NCBI GenBank assembly: GCA_028281765.1
Contig: JANQJF010000114.1
Span: 43,723-107,722, forward strand
DNA from: Planctomycetota bacterium
GTDB taxonomy: Bacteria > Planctomycetota > UBA1135 > UBA2386
Direction of reading: 5' to 3'
Length of the DNA stretch: 64,000 bases
Positions 8,007-16,661 of this stretch are shown one piece after another (the stretch's first letter is position 1; every line of letters starts with the position of its first letter). The notes beneath the pieces were generated by a model that searched no databases, had not been told where the DNA came from, and was given only the letters and a program-made list of their open reading frames with translations. The position numbers and the translations under genes were made by a program.

Positions 8007-9306
8007 ACGCGCGAGTGCTCGTCAGCTACTGCGAGAGGCGGCGACGTTGCTCGATCGCCATCCGGCGCTCGTCGGGCTCGCGAGTCGTGGGGCTCGGGGC
8101 GGATTCGCCGGAGGTGGTCGATGGATGGTGTCGGCGCTCGCGTGCGTGCGTGGGCAGCCGACGCGTGCCCGGTCGCGGCATTTTCACCGCGCCGGGATCG
8201 GCAAGTACGCGGCGTGCACCGTGGTTGGCGCCATGGCCGCGGTTCCGACATGGCCGCTTGCTTGGCCGCTCGGCGGGGTCTGTTTCGTGCTCGCGTTCTA
8301 CGCGCTCGAAGCGCGGCTCGTGTTCGTGTTCCCCGCGATGATCGACTACGGGTCGCGTGCGAGCCGCGGGGCGGGTGCGCTCGTCCGGCGCGCGGGCGGC
8401 GTCCCCGAAGTCATGAGCGTCGTCATGCCGCTCGCGGCCGTCATGTTGTGCGGCGGTTTCGCCGGTCGTGGCTTCGTGCGGTCCTGGTTGCTCGGTTGTG
8501 CCGCGGTCGTGTTGTGGTACGAACGTCTTCGGACCCAGCGTGGGGCCTGCGTGCCGCGGCTCGAACTCGGACGACGCGCGCCGCTGCACGTCCGAAGGGA
8601 GTTGGTCTGTCGAGCGTCGGCTGCGTGCGAGGACAGCGTGGTTCTCTACGCGAGCGACCTGCACTTCGGCGTGCGCGGGTCGAGCGCGTTGGCGCACGAG
8701 GTGTCCCGCATCGCGGCGGCAGAACGGCCGGATCTGATCTTGCTCGGTGGCGATCTCGTCGATGGACGTCGTGGTCTGCCCGAACTCGAACGAGCGATCC
8801 TGCTTTGGAGTGCGCACGCTCCGGTGCTCGCGATATGCGGCAATCACGATCGGTTCGCCGGTAGCGATCGTGTACGTACCGTCGTCGAAGCCGCTGGCGG
8901 GCAGTGGCTCGAGGACGAACCGTTCGAGCGGGCCGGTCTCGTCGTCGACGCGAACCCGCGCATCGCGTCACGCGGCTCCGTGTTTCGATTGCTCTGTGCA
9001 CACGACCCGAAGATCTTCCCGTCCGCCGCGACCCACGGCTACGACCTCGTTCTCGCGGGACACCTGCACGGCGGCCAGGTCGCGGCGTTCGAATTGCATG
9101 GCCGCTCGTTCCCCGGCGCGTTCTTCTACCGCTGGAACGGGGCCGAGTTTCGACGCGGTGCGTCACGGATGTTCGTGTGCCGAGGCGCCGCGGACACGCT
9201 CCCGCTTCGCTGGCGGTGTCCGCGTGAGGTGATCGTCTGTCGGGTGGGAGCGAGTGAGAACCGGAGCGTTCCGTCGGCAAAACGGGTGGTGTTCCGCGAG
9301 TCCTGA
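7999..9306 (+). CDS. membrane-anchored metallophosphoesterase (YkuE/YaeI-like)
   Basis: Calcineurin-like phosphoesterase with the full metal-site set: D220-x-H222 (ASDLHFG), GGD252, G-N282-H283-D284, H335 in CAHDPK, and G-H355-x-H357-GGQ. This order and spacing match the membrane-associated YkuE/YaeI group, which hydrolyses phosphodiester or phospholipid-type substrates with two metal ions. About 200 N-terminal residues carry two hydrophobic blocks, near residues 65-110 and 140-180, so the catalytic domain should sit on one face of the membrane. I place the start at GTG 7999 because it overlaps the upstream stop by 8 bp; reading further upstream gives only Arg/Cys-rich sequence in the other gene's shadow. 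It is probably co-transcribed with the small membrane protein before it. Confidence 0.85.
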   Translation: MPERASARQLLREAATLLDRHPALVGLASRGARGGFAGGGRWMVSALACVRGQPTRARSRHFHRAGIGKYAACTVVGAMAAVPTWPLAWPLGGVCFVLAFYALEARLVFVFPAMIDYGSRASRGAGALVRRAGGVPEVMSVVMPLAAVMLCGGFAGRGFVRSWLLGCAAVVLWYERLRTQRGACVPRLELGRRAPLHVRRELVCRASAACEDSVVLYASDLHFGVRGSSALAHEVSRIAAAERPDLILLGGDLVDGRRGLPELERAILLWSAHAPVLAICGNHDRFAGSDRVRTVVEAAGGQWLEDEPFERAGLVVDANPRIASRGSVFRLLCAHDPKIFPSAATHGYDLVLAGHLHGGQVAAFELHGRSFPGAFFYRWNGAEFRRGASRMFVCRGAADTLPLRWRCPREVIVCRVGASENRSVPSAKRVVFRES

Positions 9307-9413
9307 ACACCGTGCGATGCCGTCGAGCGTTTTCTCTTACGCTTCCGTGACGACACTCCGTCCGCATCTGTCGCTCTCGATCGACGCCGTCGAGACGTGG
9401 AAAACACCTCGCC

Positions 9414-12053
9414 ATGAACACGCTCCTCCGCTCGCTCTTCTGCATGCTCGTCGCGTCCGTCATCGCCACTGCTCAGACTCCGCCGAGGAAGCCGTCGGCG
9501 GCGCGCCTGCTCTTCTGCTGCGACGAATCCAACGATCTATACCGCGCGGTCCTGCGTGCGGGCGTGCCGACGGCGCGCTTCGAACGAACGGCTCTCGCGC
9601 TCGAGGACGCCCGCGCCGGTGACGCCGTGCTGGTGCTGGAGCGCGGTTACCCGGGAGTTCGGACGCCAATCGACGCCGATGTGTACGCGGCCGCGGCGCA
9701 GAAACGGGTCCGGCTGTTCGTCGAGTTCCCGGAGACGGTGCCAAACCAGACGGTGGGCGCGGTCGGCGGCACGCCGGTGGAGCGTGCGGTCGTCGCCACG
9801 GATTGGTTCGGCGAGGCGCTCGGCCGCGACCGCATCGTCTCCATCAATGGACTTCGATACCTCGCGCTCGAATCGGACCGCCCGTATCTGGTGGCTGCTC
9901 GGGTCGCCGGGTTCGACCACGCGATCTTCGGCTTGCCCGAACGCACGGCTCCACTGCTCTTCGAAGTTTCCGAAGATGTTCTGGTCGCCGCGACAAGCCT
10001 GAGCCGATTCGTGTCAGGTCGCTATGCGCCGCAAGATGCATGGCGAGCGATTTGGCATCGCATCCTGTCGTGGCTGCGGCCCGACGCAGTCGTGCCCGAA
10101 CTCACATGGACTCCGCTGGTGCGGGCGAGCTATGGACCGAATGAGGCGCTGCCGGAAGGCTTCGAGCGCCAGGCGCTCGAACGTGGCCTGCAGTGGTATC
10201 GCAACGCGAAGATGTTCGTGCATCCCTCGTTCGAGGCGGAGATTGCCGACGGTGAGCCGGCGCGGTCGCTCTCGGACGGGGCCCCGGTCGGTGACGGCAC
10301 CCTAGGGTCGATGGAAGCCGTCCTGTCGGTCCTGCACGAGGACGGAACGCAAACCGTCGGCACGGTGCGCCGAGGGGACTGTATCTGCGAGACGGCGATG
10401 GCGATGGCATTCGGTGGCCGGGTGTTCGACTCCGGAGACTCGTCTGCCATCGCGGCGAACCTGCTCGACTACTACCTGTTCACGTCCGATGCCCGCAAGC
10501 GGGAGCGCGGCGATCCGGACAACGGGAACTTCGGCCTGATCGCGTGGGGCGTCTCGACGAACGCCTGGTGGAAGGCGAGCTATGGCGACGACAACGCGCG
10601 CCAGATCCTCGGAACGATTGCCGTCGCGGCGCTGCAGGACGAAGGCCGCTGGGACGAGGCGATGATGCAGTGCCTGCTCGGCAACCTGCGCACGACGGGT
10701 CAGCTCGGCTTTCGCGGGGATCGCATCGACGTCGAACAGCTCAACGCGCGCGGCTGGCGTTCGTACTTCCGCGGCCGCCTCGTCAGCTACGCACCACATT
10801 TCGAGGCGTACTTGTGGGCGTGCTACTTGTGGGCGTTCGAACAGACCGGGGACCGACTGTTCTTCGATCGGGCGAAGACCGCGCTCTCGATGACAATGGC
10901 GCAGCACACCGATGGGTGGCGCTGGACCAACGGTCTCGCGCAGGAGCGCGCGCGCATCGTGCTGCCGCTCGCCTGGCTCGTGCGCGTCGAGGACACCGTC
11001 GAGCATCGTGCGATGCTCGACACGGCGGTCCAGGGGCTTCTGTCCCTGCAGGAGCCGCACGGCGCGATTCGCGAGGAGCTCGGCGTGCCGGGCCGAGGCG
11101 TGTTCCCGCCGCCGCAGAGCAACGCGGCATACGGCACCAACGAAGCGTCGTTGATCGCGCGCGATGGAGATCCGGTATCCGACCTGCTCTACACGACCAA
11201 CTTCGCGTTCCTCGGGTTGCACGAGGCCGCCTACGCGACGGGTGATCCGACGATCCGCGCTGCGGCGGATAGGCTCGCTGAGTTCTTGTGTCGAGTGCAA
11301 GTGCGCAGTGAGGGCGTGCCGATGGTCGACGGTGGGTGGTTCCGCGCATTCGACTTCGGCCGTTGGGAGCACTGGGGCTCGAACGCCGATCACGGCTGGG
11401 GTGCGTGGGCGATCGAAAGCGGCTGGACGCAGGGATGGATCACGTCGGTTCTCGCGCTTCGGCAGCTCGACACGTCGTTGTGGGATCTGACTCGAGAGAG
11501 CCGGATCGAGCGCCACCACGAACGCTTGCGCGCTTCGATGTTGCCACCGGTGGTCGAGCCGGCGCTGCTCTCGCATCGCGCCGTGGGCGCATCGGTGACC
11601 TACGCGCAGCCGCCCGATGAGAACTATGCCGACGCCGGCGGAGAGCTCGTCAATGGTCGCCTCGCGACGGAGGACTACCTCGACGCCGAGTGGGTCGGAT
11701 GGCTGGGTACTGACGCTACGATGACAGTCGACCTCGCGCGCTCGACCGCGATCGGCAGCGTCGAACTCAACTGCCTGCGCGCACTGCGCGTCGGCATCCA
11801 CCTGCCGCGGACGGTGACGGTTTCGGTATCGCAGGACGGAGTCGAGTTTCGCGAGGTCGCCGAAGTGTTACGTCCTGCTCCTGAGGCGCGAGGCGAGGAC
11901 GGCACTCATCGTTTCTCGGCAACGCTCGGAACGACCGCGCGGTACGTGCGCGTCGCGGCGCAGGGCGAGAAGGCGATCCCGACCGGATTCCCTGCGGCCG
12001 GCAGCCGGGCGTGGCTGTTCGTCGATGAGCTGGTGGTCGATGAGCGGGACTGA
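9414..12053 (+). CDS. secreted six-hairpin glycosidase-like protein with F5/8-type C-terminal domain
   Basis: The 879-residue product opens with the signal peptide MNTLLRSLFCMLVASVIATA. Residues 25-240 form an alpha/beta region with no recognised motif. Residues 240-690 look like an (alpha/alpha)6 barrel: recurring W/Y/G-rich helical hairpins such as YLWACYLWAFEQTGD, DGWRWTNGLAQERAR and HWGSNADHGWGAWAIESGW, as in beta-L-arabinofuranosidase-like and related polysaccharide-processing enzymes. The last 180 residues begin with YAQPPDENYADAGG and resemble a discoidin/F5-8 carbohydrate-binding domain. The likely role is cleaving or binding an extracellular polysaccharide. I cannot assign the GH family or the catalytic acids from the sequence alone. 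It stands alone on the plus strand, with hairpins just after the stop. Confidence 0.7.
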   Translation: MNTLLRSLFCMLVASVIATAQTPPRKPSAARLLFCCDESNDLYRAVLRAGVPTARFERTALALEDARAGDAVLVLERGYPGVRTPIDADVYAAAAQKRVRLFVEFPETVPNQTVGAVGGTPVERAVVATDWFGEALGRDRIVSINGLRYLALESDRPYLVAARVAGFDHAIFGLPERTAPLLFEVSEDVLVAATSLSRFVSGRYAPQDAWRAIWHRILSWLRPDAVVPELTWTPLVRASYGPNEALPEGFERQALERGLQWYRNAKMFVHPSFEAEIADGEPARSLSDGAPVGDGTLGSMEAVLSVLHEDGTQTVGTVRRGDCICETAMAMAFGGRVFDSGDSSAIAANLLDYYLFTSDARKRERGDPDNGNFGLIAWGVSTNAWWKASYGDDNARQILGTIAVAALQDEGRWDEAMMQCLLGNLRTTGQLGFRGDRIDVEQLNARGWRSYFRGRLVSYAPHFEAYLWACYLWAFEQTGDRLFFDRAKTALSMTMAQHTDGWRWTNGLAQERARIVLPLAWLVRVEDTVEHRAMLDTAVQGLLSLQEPHGAIREELGVPGRGVFPPPQSNAAYGTNEASLIARDGDPVSDLLYTTNFAFLGLHEAAYATGDPTIRAAADRLAEFLCRVQVRSEGVPMVDGGWFRAFDFGRWEHWGSNADHGWGAWAIESGWTQGWITSVLALRQLDTSLWDLTRESRIERHHERLRASMLPPVVEPALLSHRAVGASVTYAQPPDENYADAGGELVNGRLATEDYLDAEWVGWLGTDATMTVDLARSTAIGSVELNCLRALRVGIHLPRTVTVSVSQDGVEFREVAEVLRPAPEARGEDGTHRFSATLGTTARYVRVAAQGEKAIPTGFPAAGSRAWLFVDELVVDERD

Positions 12054-12065
12054 CTCGTTGCAGAG

Positions 12066-12113
12066 GCCGACGTCGGCAGGGAAGTGCGAAACGGGAATCC
12101 GCCCCTAGGCGGA
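12066..12113 (+). terminator. two hairpins downstream of the glycosidase-like gene
   Basis: The 12-bp perfect palindrome GCCGACGTCGGC lies at 12066-12077. It is followed by a TCCGCC-CCTA-GGCGGA hairpin at 12098-12113 with a 6-bp stem and 4-nt loop. Neither has a T-run, so intrinsic termination is possible but unproven. Confidence 0.4.
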
Positions 12114-12229
12114 ACCGTCGACCGGACATTCGCGAGGTTTTCTCCTCCGGTTCGCACGCGCGATTTCGGTGTTCATGACGACCGGGCCATGGATCTCCCC
12201 TGCGCCTTTGCTCCTCCAGAAGTCACATC

Positions 12230-13306
12230 ATGAACAAGCTCGTCACCGCAGCGAGGGGCCTAGTCGCCACCCTCGCCATCGCCCCGCTCGCAGCGCAACT
12301 CAACGTGCCGACTCCTGGGCCGTACTGGACCCAGCCGACCCCCGCGGGATTCGAGATTCCGATCCAGCTCTCGATCAAGAACCCGGATCTGGGGCTCGAC
12401 CTCAACCTGTCCAGCACCACCCAGCGCGTCCAGGACTCTCCCATCATCTACGACCTTCCCCAGATTCCGGGCGGTGCGTGGGTGTTCCAGGACATCGATG
12501 CGCCGGCGCGTTGGTCGCTTCTGATGGGGAGCGTCGTCGTGCCGTTCGACTGGGACGCGAGCAACGCGAGCTACTTTGGCACGGTCGCCGGATTCACGGT
12601 GCGCGGGCACTACGATCCGTGGTTGACGGGATTCCTGCCTCAGGGCGGCTACACGACGATTCACCAGCTGTGCGCCGGGGAGCCGATCGGCATCAAGATC
12701 ATCGCGGTCGGCGGCGCGCACGCTCCCGAGATTTCGTTCCGACAGTTCGTCACGGCGACGATGCGCTACGAGCTCAACGGTATGGGGCCGGCGCTCGATG
12801 CCGAACCCGGAACCACAGTCGACATACCGGGCCACGTCGCGGATCCGTTGTCAGTAGACGGATCGACCACGGTCACGGACGCGTACGACCCCATGGAGGG
12901 CGGGAACTATCCCTGCAATCCCCAGCAAGGGAACACTCGCTGGATGCTCGATGGTCCTGGCATCGTCAACCCGGACTCCGTCAACTGGAACGGCCCGTCC
13001 GGTGGCCCGCCGAAGAACCTCAGCAAGCTCATCTTCGAGTTCCGCTACGTGACCTACGTGCTAGAGAATGACGTCGTGGTGTATCGCTACGAATGGGACT
13101 GCACGGCATGCCTCGATCCGAACGATCCGGATCCGCATCCGGAGCGCACGTTCGGCGGTCCGGTGCAGGTCGGTCCCAACACTTCGATTCCGACCGGTGC
13201 GCCGGCTCCCGGAATGAGCTTCCACCACCAAGCGGCATTCGACGGCTACAACTCGACGCCGCCGGACTACCAGGGTGAGCCGTTGCCGCCTGGCGTGGAT
13301 CGCTGA
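12230..13306 (+). CDS. secreted protein of unknown function
   Basis: The product has 358 residues with a signal peptide (MNKLVTAARGLVATLAIAPLAAQ). The body is rich in Pro, Gly, Asn and aromatic residues and predicted to be beta-sheet, with segments such as GAWVFQDIDAP and YRYEWDCTACLDPNDPD. One Cys pair (CTAC) sits in an acidic DPNDPDPHP stretch that could bind calcium. I do not recognise a family, and the shared C-terminal module is not evident. It ends in a disordered-looking Pro-rich tail. The gene overlaps the 3' end of the convergent gene at 13267 by 40 bp. An exact 14-mer, TTTCTCCTCCGGTT, lies about 80 bp upstream of the start and recurs at 24924. Confidence 0.7.
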   Translation: MNKLVTAARGLVATLAIAPLAAQLNVPTPGPYWTQPTPAGFEIPIQLSIKNPDLGLDLNLSSTTQRVQDSPIIYDLPQIPGGAWVFQDIDAPARWSLLMGSVVVPFDWDASNASYFGTVAGFTVRGHYDPWLTGFLPQGGYTTIHQLCAGEPIGIKIIAVGGAHAPEISFRQFVTATMRYELNGMGPALDAEPGTTVDIPGHVADPLSVDGSTTVTDAYDPMEGGNYPCNPQQGNTRWMLDGPGIVNPDSVNWNGPSGGPPKNLSKLIFEFRYVTYVLENDVVVYRYEWDCTACLDPNDPDPHPERTFGGPVQVGPNTSIPTGAPAPGMSFHHQAAFDGYNSTPPDYQGEPLPPGVDR

Positions 13307-14034
13307 CGAATCGCTTCGGGCGGTGAACTCGTCGCGCGCTTCTTGTCCGGCACGATTCGGTACTCCTCCAGCGGCGGCAGCCCGATCTCCTTCCGCGCCT
13401 TGTTGGTCTTCTCGATGTCTTCGATCTCCGGCGGCAACACCTTGTTCGTCTTCGGATCGAAGCGACGACACATGCCGTAGAGCTGACGGCGTCCCGCGTG
13501 TTGTGCCTTGCGGTCGCTGACGGCGGCGTATTCCTTCGCCGGCATGCGACCGCGCCGGGCTTCCTCGCGCAGCAGGCTGGCGACGGAGTCGAACCACTCG
13601 TTGTCGGCGTGGATGAGCACGGCGATCGGCGAGGGGGCGTCGAGGCCGAGCCGTTCGGGGTCGGGATAGCCGTACGCCTTCACCCAGCCTTCGAGGCGTT
13701 GGAAGTTGGCCTCATCGAGCACGCGCTGCTTCGCCATCAGGTCCTGCTCGACTTCTTTCGGAAGCTTGATGCCCTCCCGCCAGCGGCGCTTGGCCTCTTC
13801 GAGGTGTGCGTCGTCGTCGAGTGCCTTCAGCCGCGCGAGCTCCTTCGGGTCGGTCGTGCCCCACGAGACCTTGGTCCGGTGCAGTTGGTCCGTACGGTTC
13901 ATCTCGACGAGCCCGGTGCGAAGCTCCTCGAGCTGCTGCTTGGTGGGGGTCTTGGGCATCGACGGTTTGGATTGTTGCGCGATCAGGCAAGAACAAGTCA
14001 GCGCAGCGGCCGCGGTGAGTGATCGAAGAATCAT
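13267..14034 (-). CDS. exported charged protein of unknown function
   Basis: The start at 14034 gives MILRSLTAAAALTCSCLIAQQ, a clear signal peptide with a possible lipobox (TCSC); longer in-frame starts up to 14307 add Cys/Arg/Ser-rich sequence that is the shadow of the sigma-factor gene. The 255-residue product is highly charged and helical (E-E-L-R, K-E-L-A-R-L, E-E-A-K-R-R-W-R motifs) with a central FDSVASLLREEA segment. No domain is recognised. It lies 50 bp downstream of the sigma-factor fusion on the same strand and may be in its operon, which makes it a candidate accessory component of that system. Its end overlaps the convergent gene. Confidence 0.7.
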   Translation of the reverse strand: MILRSLTAAAALTCSCLIAQQSKPSMPKTPTKQQLEELRTGLVEMNRTDQLHRTKVSWGTTDPKELARLKALDDDAHLEEAKRRWREGIKLPKEVEQDLMAKQRVLDEANFQRLEGWVKAYGYPDPERLGLDAPSPIAVLIHADNEWFDSVASLLREEARRGRMPAKEYAAVSDRKAQHAGRRQLYGMCRRFDPKTNKVLPPEIEDIEKTNKARKEIGLPPLEEYRIVPDKKRATSSPPEAIRQRSTPGGNGSPW

Positions 14035-14083
14035 GGGTACGGACTCCTGGTAGGAAACGAACACGTGGCGACGGGGTGCCCCG

Positions 14084-16549
14084 TCAGAAATCGATACGGA
14101 CCGTCGGTCCGGCGAGCACGCCGACCGTTCGTCGACGCACTTCGCGACCCCGGTGGAGCAGCACGAGTTGGTGCACTCCGACGGGTGCGCGCACGACCGA
14201 CGAGCGGCCGGATTCGATCGCGTTCCCGTCGATCGTGAAGCACATGCGGCCCTCGACGCGCTGCAATCGCACCGGGTCGCCGGTGAGAGATTCGAGGCGG
14301 AAGCCATCGACCTCGGGCCCTCGCCCGTCCATGCGCTGCAGGAAGAAGCTGCCGGCGCGTTGGACGATGATCCGCAGCGCGTCGGGCGTGTCGATACGCG
14401 ACAGCTCGAGATCGACTGCGGTGTAGTCGCCGCCGGCCGCGACCCGTAGCATCGCGTCGCGGCGGATCGAGCGTTCGAACGCGAACGCGCCGCTCGCGTC
14501 GGTCCGGCAACTCGTGTGGACGGACGTCCCGTCGTCGCGCGTCACCAGCGCGGTGACCGGCGCGCCGCGCAGCGGCTGTCCCGCATCGTCGACGACCCGG
14601 CCGGCGACCGAAACGCGGTCGCGCGGCGTCCGCAGATCGAGCGCGACGTTCGCACTACCCGAAGCAATGGCATCGGTCACTTCGATCGCGAGCGTTCCTC
14701 GGTCGCGCACCACCAGGCGGTAGCTTCGCGCGGCCAGTCCACCGATCATGAATCGGCCGTGTTCGTCGGTGATCGAGGCGGTCCGAGCTCCGAGGCAGAG
14801 CTGCTCCAAGGGCACGGCGTAGAAGTTTCCGCTTCGTGCGCGCGGCAGGAATGCCCGCCCGCAGTGGTCGGCAATGTCGACTTCGACTCCGGCGCGCGGA
14901 TGGCCTTCGGCGTCGCGGACGAATCCTTCGATCGTCAGTGGCTCCCGCGACAGCTCTACCTCGAGTTCGGTCGGCCAGCCCGTCGCAGGGCGCACGATTG
15001 TCTTCGGCGCGAGGTCGTGGGCGACGACTTGGAGCGTGCCGGCGTCACTCTCGCTCGTGAGGTCGATGCGGAAGCGACCGTCAGAATCGCAGCGCGACGC
15101 TTGCGCGCCGAGGGCGACGACGGCTCCTGCTGCGGGCTCCCCGGACGTTCGCCGCACGTGACCTTGGAGCCAGCTGGAATCGGCGTTGCGAGGCGCGAGC
15201 GTGCATGTTTCGACCAGGTTGCCACGCGGGTGGATCTCTTGCGAGGACGACTCGTAGTCCCATGCTTCGGCGTGTAGGCGCGCACCCGGCAGCTCTGGAA
15301 CGTCGAAGTCGAACGCGCCCGACGCATCGCTCGTCGTCGACCAGCGGCGTCGCGACGCGCGATCGATCGGCACGTCGAGCTGCGTCGAGATCAGTGCGTC
15401 TGCCGAATACGTCACGCGCGCGTCCCCGATGGGGACGCCGTGCTCGTCCGTCACGAAGCCACGGACCGAGCGGCTTCGCGCGACGACGACGCGGACCACG
15501 GTCGACGGCGCGTAGGGGAAGATCGTGCCCGGAACGACCGTGACCCACTCGGACGAACGCGCACGGAGCTCGAGGAGCCGCGGCGCGAGATCGAACGTCT
15601 CCGTGCCCTCGGTTCCGGTCTGGCCGACGCGTCGTTCGTACTCCGCTCTGTCAAACGAACGAACGATCAGCTCGACCCCGGCGATCGGTCGTCCGGCCGT
15701 ATTGCAGACCTGCGCCTGCACCGCGAGGCGCGGCCCCGCAGTCGTGCCGGCGGTCATGCCGTCTTCGATGTCGGTGCGCTGTGCGCGTTCGGCGAACGGT
15801 CCCCTTCGTTCGTCGTCGGTCTGCGCGCGCATCTCGTGCGCGACCGGCGATGCGGCAGGACTCACTGTTGCGGACGAATCCCACCACGCGATGCCTGCCC
15901 AGCAGCAGACGCCCGCGGCAGCCGCAACGATCGCCCACACGCCGAGCGGTGTGCCGGCCGTGGCCGCGCCCGTTGCGGCGCCCCGCCGGCGGAGTTCGAG
16001 CCGCGCCATCGGCACCAGCGCCACGAGCCAAGCCGGCGAACCCTTCGGCTCGCGGTCGCCGAAGTCGTCCGCGAGGCGCTCGCGCAGCAGTTCGAGCCCG
16101 CGCCGAAGGCGCGTCTTGATCGTCGCCTCCGGGACGCCTTCGAGCGCCGCGATCTGCGTCGGAGAGAGGTCGTCGAAGTAGCGACGCAGCAGCGCCGTGC
16201 GGTAGATCTCCGGCAGCGCGGTGACGGCCTCGACGACGATCCGATGGTTGTCGGCGCGCTCGACGAGTTCGTCCGGCGACGCGACGTCCGGTGGCGGCGT
16301 CGTCTGCGCTTCGCGAGAGCTGCGGCGGGAAGCGCTTCTCTTCGCCATTCGGACCCGATTGCGAACCACGCCGACGAGCCAGTGCCGCAGCGCGGGACCA
16401 CGCCGCGTCGGCTCGCAGAACGCGCTCAGCAACGACTCCTGGGTGACGTCTTCTGCCAGGGCCGCATCGGCGCAGAGCCGAAACGCCAGGCGTTGCACCC
16501 AGGCGGCGTGCTCGAGCACGCGTTCGTGGTCTCGGTCGGGGTTGGTCAT
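14084..16549 (-). CDS. ECF sigma factor fused to membrane helix and carboxypeptidase-regulatory-like repeats
   Basis: The 821-residue product has three parts. Residues 1-165 are an ECF sigma factor: region 2 with LAEDVTQESLLSAF and the RHWLVGVVRNRVR segment, and region 4 with LPEIYRTALLRRYFDDLS, then QIAALEGVPEATIKTRLRRG as the helix-turn-helix. Residues 203-223 form one hydrophobic helix (PLGVWAIVAAAAGVCCWAGI). Residues 250-821 hold about five beta-sandwich repeats of the carboxypeptidase-regulatory-like/Cna-B type, marked by GFVTDEHGVPIGDARV, GFVRDAEGHPRAGVEV and GRVVDDAGQPLRGAPV, each followed by D-A-S-G-x-F. Such ECF proteins with extracytoplasmic extensions are known from planctomycetes and suggest self-contained transmembrane signalling without a separate anti-sigma factor. 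The secreted protein at 16662 is upstream on the same strand. Confidence 0.85.
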   Translation of the reverse strand: MTNPDRDHERVLEHAAWVQRLAFRLCADAALAEDVTQESLLSAFCEPTRRGPALRHWLVGVVRNRVRMAKRSASRRSSREAQTTPPPDVASPDELVERADNHRIVVEAVTALPEIYRTALLRRYFDDLSPTQIAALEGVPEATIKTRLRRGLELLRERLADDFGDREPKGSPAWLVALVPMARLELRRRGAATGAATAGTPLGVWAIVAAAAGVCCWAGIAWWDSSATVSPAASPVAHEMRAQTDDERRGPFAERAQRTDIEDGMTAGTTAGPRLAVQAQVCNTAGRPIAGVELIVRSFDRAEYERRVGQTGTEGTETFDLAPRLLELRARSSEWVTVVPGTIFPYAPSTVVRVVVARSRSVRGFVTDEHGVPIGDARVTYSADALISTQLDVPIDRASRRRWSTTSDASGAFDFDVPELPGARLHAEAWDYESSSQEIHPRGNLVETCTLAPRNADSSWLQGHVRRTSGEPAAGAVVALGAQASRCDSDGRFRIDLTSESDAGTLQVVAHDLAPKTIVRPATGWPTELEVELSREPLTIEGFVRDAEGHPRAGVEVDIADHCGRAFLPRARSGNFYAVPLEQLCLGARTASITDEHGRFMIGGLAARSYRLVVRDRGTLAIEVTDAIASGSANVALDLRTPRDRVSVAGRVVDDAGQPLRGAPVTALVTRDDGTSVHTSCRTDASGAFAFERSIRRDAMLRVAAGGDYTAVDLELSRIDTPDALRIIVQRAGSFFLQRMDGRGPEVDGFRLESLTGDPVRLQRVEGRMCFTIDGNAIESGRSSVVRAPVGVHQLVLLHRGREVRRRTVGVLAGPTVRIDF

Positions 16550-16661
16550 CGCTGTTCCGCCGACAACTTGCCGCAGACGGGGAGTCGGGATTCAGCGATT
16601 TCAGAGATTCTGTGGGGTGATGTCGGTCGGACCCCCGAACAGCGCAGGGATCCGAAGCGAC

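Noticed and set aside
10302..11801. Minus-strand frame opposite the glycosidase-like gene (499 codons)
   Set aside because: Low-complexity Arg/Ala/Val composition and no homology-like motif; the plus-strand product has a signal peptide and barrel-like motifs.
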